From Fulvivirga aurantia (GTDB lineage Bacteria; Bacteroidota; Bacteroidia; Cytophagales; Cyclobacteriaceae), in NCBI RefSeq assembly GCF_009711475.1, contig NZ_SMMD01000918.1, positions 1 through 17,778 on the forward strand: a DNA stretch of 17,778 nt, written 5' to 3'. Made by a program: the position numbers and the translations under genes. Of the stretch, positions 7,663-14,831 are shown piece after piece. The notes under the pieces were generated by a model, which was not told the DNA's origin, did no database searches, and saw only the letters and a program-made list of their open reading frames with translations. Position 1 is the first letter of the stretch. Each line of letters starts with the position of its first letter.

Positions 7663-7997
7663 TCGATTTTCTGAGCAATAAAGGCCTTAATTAACGCTTG
7701 CTCCTTTTCGTCTTTTATTCTGGTGAATAGTTCTTCACCGAGCTTATGAACGGTAGCCGCGGTATCAAAGGGAAGCTTTTCATACATTTTACCACCTGTA
7801 AAATGGCACGGCTGACACCTTGATAATAAAATAGGTTCAATGTCTTTTTCAAAAGACACAAGCTCGACAGCTTTTTGTGGTTCTACCGTTGGTTCAGCTT
7901 GCCCGACCTCTTCTATGATCACAACCGACCTGCTTTCTTTCTTAAATTGAGCACAACCAACCAATAGAAGGCAACTATATATGAGAAGTAGCTTCAT
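7659..7997 (-). CDS. Small lipoprotein with a c-type haem motif
   Basis: A 112-residue protein with a clear lipoprotein signal (LLLVGC, Cys15), an acidic, extended linker (about 25-45) and a compact C-terminal domain holding one CxxCH motif, CQPCH (61-65). The pattern SFEKDIEPILLSRCQPCHFTGGK is like the Planctomycete-type/PSD1 cytochrome c segments, in which the CxxCH covalently binds haem. Met71 is a candidate sixth ligand. It would sit in the periplasm, tethered by lipid, and could carry electrons. The domain is short for a full cytochrome c (about 65 residues), so haem binding is a prediction. It is convergent with lhgO, with a four-base overlap, and divergent from the MoeB-like gene, so no operon partner is evident. 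Confidence 0.85.
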   Translation of the reverse strand: MKLLLIYSCLLLVGCAQFKKESRSVVIIEEVGQAEPTVEPQKAVELVSFEKDIEPILLSRCQPCHFTGGKMYEKLPFDTAATVHKLGEELFTRIKDEKEQALIKAFIAQKID

Positions 7998-8071
7998 GTG
8001 CTTTATCTTTACTTTTAATACGTGATCCTTTAATAAATAGATTAAAACTGCCTACGAACAGCCGCTTGCAA

Positions 8072-9211
8072 ATGTCGAAAGAAGTAGAAACACCATTGAA
8101 TACAGAAGAGCTCAGGAGATACCAGCGTCACATCACTTTACCAAATTTTGGTTTAAATGGTCAACATAAATTAAAGAAATCTAAAGTGCTTGTGATAGGT
8201 GCAGGAGGTCTGGGCAGTCCTATATTGCTCTATCTGGCGGCAGCTGGTGTTGGCCACCTTGGTATTGTAGATTTTGATGAAGTTGATGAAAGTAATTTAC
8301 AACGGCAAGTGCTGTACACAACCAATGACATCGGAGAGAACAAGGCACTTAAGGCGAAAGAAAAGTTAAAGGCTCTAAACCCTCATACCAATGTAGTTGA
8401 ATGGCAAATAAAATTAGACACTGAGAATGCTCTTGAAATCATAAAAGAATACGATTTGGTGATTGATGGTAGCGATAATTTTCAGACCAGATATCTAGTA
8501 AATGATGCTTGTGTAATCTGTAATAAGCCATTTATATATGGCTCCATATTTCGATATGAAGGCCAGGTGGCTGTATTTAATTACAAAGATGGTCCCAATT
8601 ATCGTGACTTATACCCTGAACCACCTGCTCCGGAATCTGTTCCTAATTGTGCTGAAGGTGGTGTAATTGGTGTTTTGCCTGGTATAATTGGCAGTTTACA
8701 AGCCAATGAAGCCATAAAGATGCTAGCCGACATAGGAGACGTACTCAGCGGAAAACTTTTTATTTTTGATTTGTTATCTATGACAAATCGCACAATTAAA
8801 GTTGCTAAAAGGCCAGATGCTCCCACAATTGATCATTTAATAAATTATGACGAATTTTGCGGATTTACTAGCAGAAAAACAGATACTACAATGGTAAAAG
8901 AAATAACAGTAGAAGAGCTCAAATCTATGCGTGATGCTGGAGAAGATTTTCAGCTTATAGATGTGAGAGAACCACACGAATTTGATATCGCTAATTTACA
9001 AGGAGAGTTAATCCCACTTGGAGACATTCCTGATAATACTGATAAAATAAAAACTGATAAGAAAGTGGTTGTTCACTGTCGCAGTGGTGCCAGAAGTGCT
9101 CAGGCGATACAATTTTTACAGCAAAAGCTAGGTACCGACAATCTTTACAACCTTAAGGGCGGAATCTTAGCATGGGCTGATAATATCGACCCAACAGTTC
9201 AGAAATACTAA
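8072..9211 (+). CDS. moeB: MoeB/ThiF-family adenylyltransferase with C-terminal rhodanese domain
   Basis: A 379-residue cytoplasmic E1-like enzyme. It would adenylate the C-terminal glycine of a ubiquitin-like sulfur carrier (MoaD or ThiS type), and the rhodanese domain would supply sulfur. The N-terminal ThiF domain (about 11-265) has the ATP-binding GAGGLGS (43-49), NLQRQVLY with Arg78, DGSDNFQTRYLVNDAC (132-147) and NCAEGGVIGVLPG with Cys193. The rhodanese domain (275-379) has LIDVREPHEF and the active loop HCRSGARS (Cys336). The two CxxC pairs that bind structural zinc in E. coli MoeB are absent: the first site reads NYRD (176-179), and no pair follows RPDAP. No moa, moe or thi gene is nearby, so molybdopterin, thiamine or tRNA thiolation cannot be told apart. 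The ATG at 8072 is preferred over a TTG two codons earlier. Confidence 0.9.
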   Translation: MSKEVETPLNTEELRRYQRHITLPNFGLNGQHKLKKSKVLVIGAGGLGSPILLYLAAAGVGHLGIVDFDEVDESNLQRQVLYTTNDIGENKALKAKEKLKALNPHTNVVEWQIKLDTENALEIIKEYDLVIDGSDNFQTRYLVNDACVICNKPFIYGSIFRYEGQVAVFNYKDGPNYRDLYPEPPAPESVPNCAEGGVIGVLPGIIGSLQANEAIKMLADIGDVLSGKLFIFDLLSMTNRTIKVAKRPDAPTIDHLINYDEFCGFTSRKTDTTMVKEITVEELKSMRDAGEDFQLIDVREPHEFDIANLQGELIPLGDIPDNTDKIKTDKKVVVHCRSGARSAQAIQFLQQKLGTDNLYNLKGGILAWADNIDPTVQKY

Positions 9212-9223
9212 GAATAATATTAT

Positions 9224-9264
9224 CTCAGGGACATTCCGTTTTAGAAAAGTCCCTGAGCTATTTA
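9224..9264. terminator. Hairpin terminator, probably bidirectional
   Basis: CTCAGGGAC (9224-9232) pairs perfectly with GTCCCTGAG (9249-9257) around a 16-base loop. It lies between the convergent MoeB-like and lipoprotein genes. The flanks are AT-rich on both sides but lack a long T run, so termination may be moderate in either direction. Confidence 0.65.
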
Positions 9265-9266
9265 AA

Positions 9267-9731
9267 TTATTGCTTTGTCTTAGTTTGTTTGCCTACATAG
9301 TGGTCATCTGCAGCACCGTCTTCATTCCAATCTAAATAACCACGAAATATAGCAGTGTCCTCGTCTATTGAGAAATAGTATTTATTCGCATTGCCTCTTT
9401 CTACCATGGTAAGTGTATCCCCCTTGACAGACCACGAACCAGCACTGGTCATAAAAACAGAATCTTCCAGCGTACGATATTCCGAAATAAAAGTACCGTC
9501 TTCACTGTATGTTGTAATGATTGGCTTTATTCCTAAAACTTCTTCCCACTTTCCTTCAGGCACATTTACCGTAGAGTCAGGCATTCTAACAATCATAGAT
9601 AAGTTACGCCACTCTCCTACCAACTCACGTCCGGGTTTATCATTTTTAGCTTCGTTCTTTTCTTCACCCTCATTTGTATTTGACGAACAAGCTGTGAAAG
9701 CAATAAATGACAATAATATTAGGTACTTCAT
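9267..9731 (-). CDS. Lipocalin-like lipoprotein of unknown function
   Basis: A 154-residue predicted lipoprotein: hydrophobic signal ending FTAC with Cys15, then a Glu/Asn/Lys-rich flexible linker (about 16-35). The rest alternates short beta-strand patterns: LVGEWRNLSMIV, IITTYSEDGTFISEYR, SAGSWSVKGDTLTMVER, KYYFSIDEDTAIFRG. The series 'GEW... F..DGTF... G.W.. .GDTLTM' is typical of Bacteroidota lipocalin-like small lipoproteins, which fold as a barrel and may bind a hydrophobic ligand. No ligand or enzyme motif is visible. The C-terminal WNEDGAADDHYVGK is acidic. It stands alone, convergent with the MoeB-like gene through a shared hairpin and divergent from the cold-shock gene across a 176-base AT-rich gap. 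Confidence 0.85.
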   Translation of the reverse strand: MKYLILLSFIAFTACSSNTNEGEEKNEAKNDKPGRELVGEWRNLSMIVRMPDSTVNVPEGKWEEVLGIKPIITTYSEDGTFISEYRTLEDSVFMTSAGSWSVKGDTLTMVERGNANKYYFSIDEDTAIFRGYLDWNEDGAADDHYVGKQTKTKQ

Positions 9732-9876
9732 AGTTTCAGGTATTGAGTTTTAATAGTATTTCGATGTGAATATAACTGATTATATAACATATCGTGTCAA
9801 TTAAATCATCCAACTACCGTTCATCGATAATTAAATAATAAATAAAAGATTGACACTAGTTGTAATTTTTAAATGT

Positions 9877-9884
9877 TACCTTTG
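9877..9884 (+). promoter_or_regulatory. Likely -7 box of the cold-shock gene promoter
   Basis: TACCTTTG matches the Bacteroidota -7 consensus TAnnTTTG exactly and lies 23 bases before the ATG at 9908. TTG triplets upstream (9850-9852 and 9860-9862) are 24 and 14 bases away, outside the best spacing, so the -33 half is unsure. Confidence 0.5.
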
Positions 9885-9890
9885 GCGCAA

Positions 9891-9904
9891 ATAATAATTA
9901 TTAT
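9891..9904. repeat. AT-only palindrome before the cold-shock start codon
   Basis: ATAATAATTATTAT is a perfect 14-base palindrome three bases before the cold-shock ATG, in the very short predicted leader. It could fold weakly over the ribosome-loading region at low temperature, or be chance in AT-rich DNA. Confidence 0.4.
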
Positions 9905-9907
9905 ATA

Positions 9908-10099
9908 ATGAATAATGGAACAGTAAAATTCTTTAATGACTCAAAAGGATTCGGGTTTATTAAAGATGAAGAATCAAACCAAGAGTATTTTGTTCACGTG
10001 TCTGGTCTTATTGACGATATCAGAGAAAACGATGAAGTAGTGTTTGAACTTCAAGAAGGAAGAAAAGGATTAAATGCAGTGAATGTTAAGTTGGCTTAA
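9908..10099 (+). CDS. Cold-shock-domain protein (CspA family)
   Basis: A 63-residue single cold-shock domain that binds single-stranded RNA and DNA and works as an RNA chaperone in the cytoplasm. It starts NGTVKFFNDSKGFGFI, with RNP1-like KGFGFI (about 13-18), and continues to RNP2-like YFVHVSGL (about 27-34). The C-terminal strands follow (DEVVFELQEGRKGLNAVNVKLA). The classic RNP2 is VFVHF, so Tyr and Val are mild substitutions. It is slightly shorter than E. coli CspA (70 residues), as is usual in Bacteroidota. It has its own promoter-like box upstream and a strong terminator downstream, so it is a single-gene unit. Whether it is cold-induced or constitutive cannot be read from the sequence. 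Confidence 0.96.
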   Translation: MNNGTVKFFNDSKGFGFIKDEESNQEYFVHVSGLIDDIRENDEVVFELQEGRKGLNAVNVKLA

Positions 10100-10135
10100 G
10101 TCAGTTTAAATATATAAGCAGTTTATAAAATTTTC

Positions 10136-10167
10136 AGCCCCTTAGTATTTTACTTTGGGGCTTTTTT
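10136..10167 (+). terminator. Rho-independent terminator after the cold-shock gene
   Basis: AGCCCC (10136-10141) pairs with GGGGCT (10157-10162). An inner AGTA/TACT stem (10144-10147 with 10151-10154) closes a TTT loop, with T-T mismatches between the two stems. The T run reaches 10167. It lies tail to tail with the YheT-like gene and may also slow transcription from that side. Confidence 0.88.
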
Positions 10168-10194
10168 CATGCTCAATTTTTATTAGAACTCAAC

Positions 10195-11154
10195 TTAAAG
10201 ACTGTTTAAAAAGGAATAAGCCCTTTTTTCCATATAATTAAACTCATCATTTCTAAGTGAAAACCCCACGTGACCACCATGCTTTGGAGTCTCTAAGAAT
10301 ATATGCTTGTGGTTATCACACTCCAGAAAAGGATAACAGGCCGAGCCTAAAAACGGATCGTTCAATGCATTTACAAGTAACGTAGGTACCTGAGTGGCAT
10401 ACATATATCTACCAGCACTTGCCCGCTCATAAAAATCATTGGCATCTTTGAACCTATGCAGTGGTGCCGTATATAGGTTGTCAAAATCAGGGAAATACTT
10501 GATATCATCGAAACCGCTATATTTAATTTCATCAGGGTATTGCTGAGCCTTTTGTTTAATCTTTTGCTCCAGCTTCTTTAAAAATCGCTTGCGATAGAAG
10601 GCATTTCCCTGCGTTGACAACGCCTCAACACTACTCTTTAAACTAACTGGAACAGAGTACGCCACTCCTCCGATTACTTGCCTGGGCAGCTCCTCTCCTT
10701 TTTCACCCAGGTATTTGAGTGTCATGCTTCCGCCCATGCTAAAACCAACTAATGCCACAGTTGAATACCCTTTTCCCGAAATTGCGTATTCAACCAATTG
10801 ATCCAGGTCTTCTGTGGCACCATGGTGGTAAAACCTCGGTTTCCAATTCAATTCACCACTACAACTCCTACAATTCCAGGCTAAAGCATCCCAGCCTTGT
10901 TTTGAGAAATATTTGGCCATTCCTTTTACATAAGGTCTGCTGGCACTTCCTTCCAACCCATGACTTATAATCACAAGTTTGTCAGACTGATTAAAAACCC
11001 AATCTAAATCCAAAAAATCACCATCAGGCGTATTTAAACGTTCTCTTTGATAGGTTACTCCCTCAACTTTTCTAAATGAGCTAGGAATAATAGTGGCTAG
11101 ATGTCCGTTTCTAAGAAAAAAGGGAGCTTTGTATGATGAATCTACTAAAGGCAT
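10195..11154 (-). CDS. Alpha/beta hydrolase, YheT family
   Basis: A 319-residue alpha/beta-fold esterase-like hydrolase with an unknown physiological substrate. The start block MPLVDSSYKAPFFLRNGHLATI, the TPDGDFLDLDW strand and ISHGLEGSASRPYVKGMA are characteristic of the YheT/EMB8 group. The catalytic triad is probably Ser139 in GFSMGG, Asp266 in NALNDPFLG and His295 in PKHGGHVGF. The frame stays open upstream to 11265, adding 37 residues, but the family's usual N-terminus begins at the Met at 11154; the longer form would run into the divergent receptor promoter, so the shorter start is preferred. No signal peptide is seen, so it is probably cytoplasmic. It is divergent from the TonB-dependent receptor and convergent with the cold-shock gene. 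Confidence 0.9.
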   Translation of the reverse strand: MPLVDSSYKAPFFLRNGHLATIIPSSFRKVEGVTYQRERLNTPDGDFLDLDWVFNQSDKLVIISHGLEGSASRPYVKGMAKYFSKQGWDALAWNCRSCSGELNWKPRFYHHGATEDLDQLVEYAISGKGYSTVALVGFSMGGSMTLKYLGEKGEELPRQVIGGVAYSVPVSLKSSVEALSTQGNAFYRKRFLKKLEQKIKQKAQQYPDEIKYSGFDDIKYFPDFDNLYTAPLHRFKDANDFYERASAGRYMYATQVPTLLVNALNDPFLGSACYPFLECDNHKHIFLETPKHGGHVGFSLRNDEFNYMEKRAYSFLNSL

Positions 11155-11224
11155 AAACAAAGAAATAAAAATTGCCATTAAGACACCCTCCTTACAAGCA
11201 ACTAAATCACCAATTGTAAAAAAG

Positions 11225-11258
11225 TTTTTGGGCAGCATAGCGTGTTTCTCTACTTTCG
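11225..11258 (+). promoter_or_regulatory. Likely promoter of the TonB-dependent receptor
   Basis: TTTTTG (11225-11230) and TACTTTCG (11251-11258) are 20 bases apart, close to the Bacteroidota TTTG / TAnnTTTG arrangement with one mismatch in the -7 box. The receptor ATG is only 17 bases further on, which implies a very short leader. No iron-box (Fur-like) palindrome is evident. Confidence 0.5.
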
Positions 11259-11275
11259 CGGGCAAATAATCTTAT

Positions 11276-13693
11276 ATGAGACTTACCATTTTTCTTCTTT
11301 TCATTACTGTTTGTCAACTCAATGCCCAGGTAGTGACTATTGTCGACAAACAAACCAACCTGCCTATCGAAGATGTGGCTGTATATGATCTGGAGAAAAC
11401 TACTTCAGTACTTTCTGATGTTAATGGTGTAGTTGACCTTTCCAAATTCAACGCTTCTGACTTTATCACCTTCCGTCACTCTGGTTATCAGGAGTATACC
11501 ATACAACTAAACAGCCTGGATGCCAACACAGTAGCACTTACTGAGCGAATAATAAAGATGAATGATGTAGTAATATCTGCCAATAAGTGGGAGCAGGATG
11601 CATCAGAAATTCCTAGTCAGATTGTAAGTATTTCGGCAAATGAAATTGCTTTTAACAATCCTCAAACCTCAGCAGATATGCTGGCCCAATCGGGAGAAGT
11701 GTTTATGCAAAAAAGTCAGTTTGGTGGTGGAAGCCCAAAGCTGAGGGGTTTTGCCGCCAATTCTGTACTGATTGTGGTGGATGGTGTGAGAATGAACAAC
11801 GCGATCTATAGAGGTGGAAATCTACAAAACGTAATAAATGTTGACCCAAATGCATTGGCTGGGGCCGAAGTAATATTGGGTCCGGGCTCTGTCATCTATG
11901 GCAGCGATGCATTGGGAGGTGTCATGGATTTTCATGTTAAAGATCCAAAATACAGCATCGATGAAAACCTTCGAACACATGCCACGGCATTTGCACGTTA
12001 CTCTTCAGCAAGTAATGAACGTACCCTGCATTCCAACTTTGGCCTGGGAGGTAAAAAATTGGCCTGGTTCTCTTCAATATCTTACAGCAAGTTTGGTGAT
12101 CTCAAAGCCGGAGAAAACAGGCCTGATGGATATCCTGACTTTGGCAAAAAGCCCTTTCTTGTACAGCAAGACATTAATGGCAATGATATAGTGGTCGCCA
12201 ACCCGGAACCAAACACCCAATCTCCTTCAGGCTTTGAAAGTTGGAGTACCATTCAAAAGTTTGGATTAAAAGTAAACGACTATTTAAACCTTGGCTATAG
12301 TTTTTACTTAAGTAAAACTTCAGACATACCGAGATATGATCGATTAATTGAAACAGATGAGAATGGGTTGCTATCAAGTGCAGAATGGTACTATGGCCCG
12401 CAAAATTGGTTAATGAACACCATAAGGGCCACATACACAAGACCTACTATTTTCTTTGACCAGGCGAAAGTGGTAGGTGCATACCAGAAGTACGAAGAAA
12501 GTAGAAATGACAGGTCTTTTGGCGACAACCGGTTGAGAACAAGAACTGAAAACGTTGACATTTTTAGTGTAAACTTCGATTTTGACAAGCAGTTAAATCA
12601 CGGCAATTTATTCTATGGATTAGAGTATGTATATAACGATGTAGAATCATCAGCAATACGAAGAAATCAAAGCACAGGTGCTGTGGACTTTCCTGACCCC
12701 AGGTACCCATCAGGTGGAAGCGATTATACGAGCTATGCTGCCTACTTAAGCCATAAATGGAGACTTTCTCCCAGCTGGATTATAAACTCTGGCTTACGCT
12801 ATAGTAGCATAGATATCAACGCTGCCTATGATGACGCTGGCGACCTTGATTTTCCTTTTAATCAATTTGAGCTTAACAATAATGCCTTTAATGGGAACCT
12901 GGGTATTGTTTTCAAACCAAGTAAAAACATCAAAGCAGACCTTGCTTTTTCTACAGGATTCAGGTCTCCTAATATTGATGACGTTGGAAAGGTATTTGAC
13001 TTCAGCGATGGTATTGTACAGGTGCCAAATATCAACCTCAAGCCAGAATACACCTATAATGTAGAGACTGGGGTAGAGATTAAATTGACTGACAGAATTG
13101 AAGTAGGAGCTACCGTTTTTTATACCTGGTTAGACAATGCCATCGTCAGACAGGATTTTAACTTCAACGGTCAGGATTCCATCATGTTTGGGGGTGAATT
13201 AAGCAAGGTTGTGGCTTTACAAAATACAGCTGAAGCTGAAATATACGGTTATAGTGTCGAAATGGAAGCTTTATTGACCGACTCATGGGCAGTGGAAGCT
13301 ACTATGACAAATACTTTTGGCAAAGACCTAACCAACAACGAACCTTTAAGGCACACCACGCCTCTTTTTGGTAAAGCGAGCCTTTTATATCAAAAAGGTA
13401 ATTTCAAGGGAGAGTTTTATTCTGAATTTAATGGAAATCGCTTTAGAAATGACATTCCGGACTCAGAAATCAAGAGCAAACCTTACCTCTATGCTATGCA
13501 CAATTCTGACCCTGAACAGGACGGATCGCCAGCCTGGTATACACTTAATTTAAAAGGTAGCTATAGAATAAATGAGCATTTTAGAGTTAGTGGTGGCGTA
13601 GAAAACATATTAGATAAACATTATCGCCCCTACTCTAGTGGAATTAGTGCTCCGGGACGTAATTTTATAATCGCTTTTAAGGCTCGATTTTAA
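11276..13693 (+). CDS. TonB-dependent outer-membrane receptor, haemoglobin/haem (HmuR)-like
   Basis: An 805-residue outer-membrane transporter driven by TonB. A signal peptide ends near Gln18, followed by a carboxypeptidase-regulatory-like domain (about 19-95) typical of Bacteroidota receptors, a plug domain (about 105-225) and a beta barrel ending in ARF with the usual terminal Phe. The plug has FGGGSPKLRGF (149-159), DGVRMNNAIYRGG, and GPGSVIYGSDALGGVMDF (202-219). The barrel carries TGFRSPNIDDVGKVFD (Phe562-Arg-Ser-Pro565) and PNINLKPE (Asn585-Leu588), which correspond to the FRAP and NPNL boxes of haem/haemoglobin receptors. That makes haem or haemoglobin-type ligands a fair guess, but BtuB-like or siderophore receptors share parts of this pattern. 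No haem-uptake genes adjoin. A TraB-family gene follows after 108 bases with no terminator between, so co-transcription is possible. Confidence 0.93.
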   Translation: MRLTIFLLFITVCQLNAQVVTIVDKQTNLPIEDVAVYDLEKTTSVLSDVNGVVDLSKFNASDFITFRHSGYQEYTIQLNSLDANTVALTERIIKMNDVVISANKWEQDASEIPSQIVSISANEIAFNNPQTSADMLAQSGEVFMQKSQFGGGSPKLRGFAANSVLIVVDGVRMNNAIYRGGNLQNVINVDPNALAGAEVILGPGSVIYGSDALGGVMDFHVKDPKYSIDENLRTHATAFARYSSASNERTLHSNFGLGGKKLAWFSSISYSKFGDLKAGENRPDGYPDFGKKPFLVQQDINGNDIVVANPEPNTQSPSGFESWSTIQKFGLKVNDYLNLGYSFYLSKTSDIPRYDRLIETDENGLLSSAEWYYGPQNWLMNTIRATYTRPTIFFDQAKVVGAYQKYEESRNDRSFGDNRLRTRTENVDIFSVNFDFDKQLNHGNLFYGLEYVYNDVESSAIRRNQSTGAVDFPDPRYPSGGSDYTSYAAYLSHKWRLSPSWIINSGLRYSSIDINAAYDDAGDLDFPFNQFELNNNAFNGNLGIVFKPSKNIKADLAFSTGFRSPNIDDVGKVFDFSDGIVQVPNINLKPEYTYNVETGVEIKLTDRIEVGATVFYTWLDNAIVRQDFNFNGQDSIMFGGELSKVVALQNTAEAEIYGYSVEMEALLTDSWAVEATMTNTFGKDLTNNEPLRHTTPLFGKASLLYQKGNFKGEFYSEFNGNRFRNDIPDSEIKSKPYLYAMHNSDPEQDGSPAWYTLNLKGSYRINEHFRVSGGVENILDKHYRPYSSGISAPGRNFIIAFKARF

Positions 13694-13723
13694 TTTTTAT
13701 TTTGCTACAAACATTAAAATAAT

Positions 13724-13733
13724 CATACGTATG
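13724..13733. repeat. Short palindrome between receptor and TraB-family gene
   Basis: CATACGTATG is a perfect 10-base palindrome in the 108-base gap, 69 bases before the preferred start of the next gene. It might be an operator half or chance; no second copy is seen nearby. Confidence 0.25.
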
Positions 13734-13801
13734 CTTGTGTGAAACTGGACAAAGATTATCTTGCAAATCGTTTCAGTCGTTTTTTAAATAGATATTATAA
13801 C

Positions 13802-14689
13802 ATGCGAAAGATATTTTTAAGCATTCTTACCCTGATCATTTTTTCAGCATCTCAAGCTGTATCTCAGGATTTGGAAAATGCCGTCTTATGGGAAGTTTCT
13901 GGTAATGGTCTGGAAAAGCCCTCTTACATCTATGGAATTATCAACTTCTTGCCAAAGGACGCCTATGAGGTTCCTAAAGTTGTAAAAAAGAAAATGGATC
14001 AGTGCGAAGTTTTCGCTACCAAGATTATTTACGATAATGCTGCTAAAAAACAATTTAACAAGGCGGTAAGAATTCCAAACAACGGCTGGATAAACGATTA
14101 CTTAACCGATAATGAGCTCAATCAATTAAGGCTTTTACTATTATTAGATTTTGAGGTTAAAGAACATCAGTACCACGATTTTTACAGCAGATTGCAACCA
14201 ATTATATTGGTAACTTCTACCACAGCACTTTACCTGGACGATAACATCATCTATGTTGAAGAAGAGCTTGCCAGTTTGGCCAAAAAGAATAGAATGGACT
14301 TTGTAGGCCTTGGTACAATTGATGAAGAAATTGCAGCATTCAAGAAGTTTCCTATCGAAGACCAGGTGGAAGCTGCCAAATACACCGTAAATCAGTTTGA
14401 CCGACATATCGAAGACTACAATAACCTGGTGAAATATTATGTTGAGGAGCAAGACCTTGTGAAGGTTAAAGATGAGACGCTAAAGGCAACTAACGAAAGT
14501 CAGGAGTTCAAAAGAGTTTATTATGATGACAGAGTAATCCACTGGTTACCTAAAATCGAAGGACTTATAAAAGTAAATCCTACTTTCTTTGCTGTTGGTG
14601 CCCCATATCTTGTTGGAGAAGTCAGCATGATCGAGCTATTAAGAAAACAAGGCTATAAAGTTGAGCCTGTGTCGCTCAAAAAGAACTAG
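13802..14689 (+). CDS. TraB/GumN-family protein with lost signature residues
   Basis: A 295-residue secreted protein with a signal peptide (MRKIFLSILTLIIFSASQAV, ending near residue 22). Overall it follows the TraB/GumN/Tiki fold from LWEVSGNGLEKPSYIYG (29-45) to the C-terminal FFAVGAPYLVGE...LLRKQGYKVEPV (262-290). Family members usually carry GTIH near the N-terminus, GLET in the middle and GAGHL near the end; in Tiki proteins two GxxH motifs are tied to metal-dependent proteolysis. Here these read GIIN (45-48), GLGT (169-172) and GAPYL (266-270), so both histidines and the glutamate are replaced. The frame is intact and the fold residues are kept, so it looks like a functional but non-catalytic relative rather than a decayed gene. 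The frame opens at 13739, but the Met at 13802 begins the signal peptide. A strong terminator follows. Confidence 0.85.
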   Translation: MRKIFLSILTLIIFSASQAVSQDLENAVLWEVSGNGLEKPSYIYGIINFLPKDAYEVPKVVKKKMDQCEVFATKIIYDNAAKKQFNKAVRIPNNGWINDYLTDNELNQLRLLLLLDFEVKEHQYHDFYSRLQPIILVTSTTALYLDDNIIYVEEELASLAKKNRMDFVGLGTIDEEIAAFKKFPIEDQVEAAKYTVNQFDRHIEDYNNLVKYYVEEQDLVKVKDETLKATNESQEFKRVYYDDRVIHWLPKIEGLIKVNPTFFAVGAPYLVGEVSMIELLRKQGYKVEPVSLKKN

Positions 14690-14717
14690 CATTACATTTA
14701 CAATCGCAAAATATGAG

Positions 14718-14744
14718 AAGCCGTTTTAACAAACGGCTTTTTTT
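14718..14744 (+). terminator. Rho-independent terminator after the TraB-family gene
   Basis: AAGCCGTTT (14718-14726) pairs perfectly with AAACGGCTT (14731-14739) around the tetraloop TAAC, and a T run continues to 14744. This is a textbook intrinsic terminator and separates the TraB-family gene from the histidine kinase gene. Confidence 0.92.
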
Positions 14745-14831
14745 CGTAATTCTAAAAACTATTCCTGTCGCTCACTACGTAGTTTAATATTTCAACTAGT
14801 ACTTACAGTTCTATTATTTGTATATTGATAA

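Noticed and set aside
8066..8071. TTG start two codons before the MoeB-like ATG
   Set aside because: The ATG at 8072 is a better codon and the extra residues have no family support.
7998..8071. TATCTTTA at 8004-8011 as a promoter box for the MoeB-like gene
   Set aside because: It resembles TAnnTTTG, but no TTG element lies at a suitable distance and the gap is short and AT-rich, so I did not list it as a feature.
9391..9753. A 120-codon plus-strand frame over the lipocalin-like lipoprotein
   Set aside because: The minus-strand gene has a clear lipoprotein signal and domain pattern; the plus frame has neither.
11155..11265. N-terminal extension of 37 residues on the YheT-like hydrolase
   Set aside because: The family N-terminus begins at the Met at 11154, and the extension would run across the divergent receptor promoter region.
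13739..13801. N-terminal extension of 21 residues on the TraB-family protein
   Set aside because: The signal peptide begins at the Met at 13802; a basic, aromatic leader before it would be unusual.
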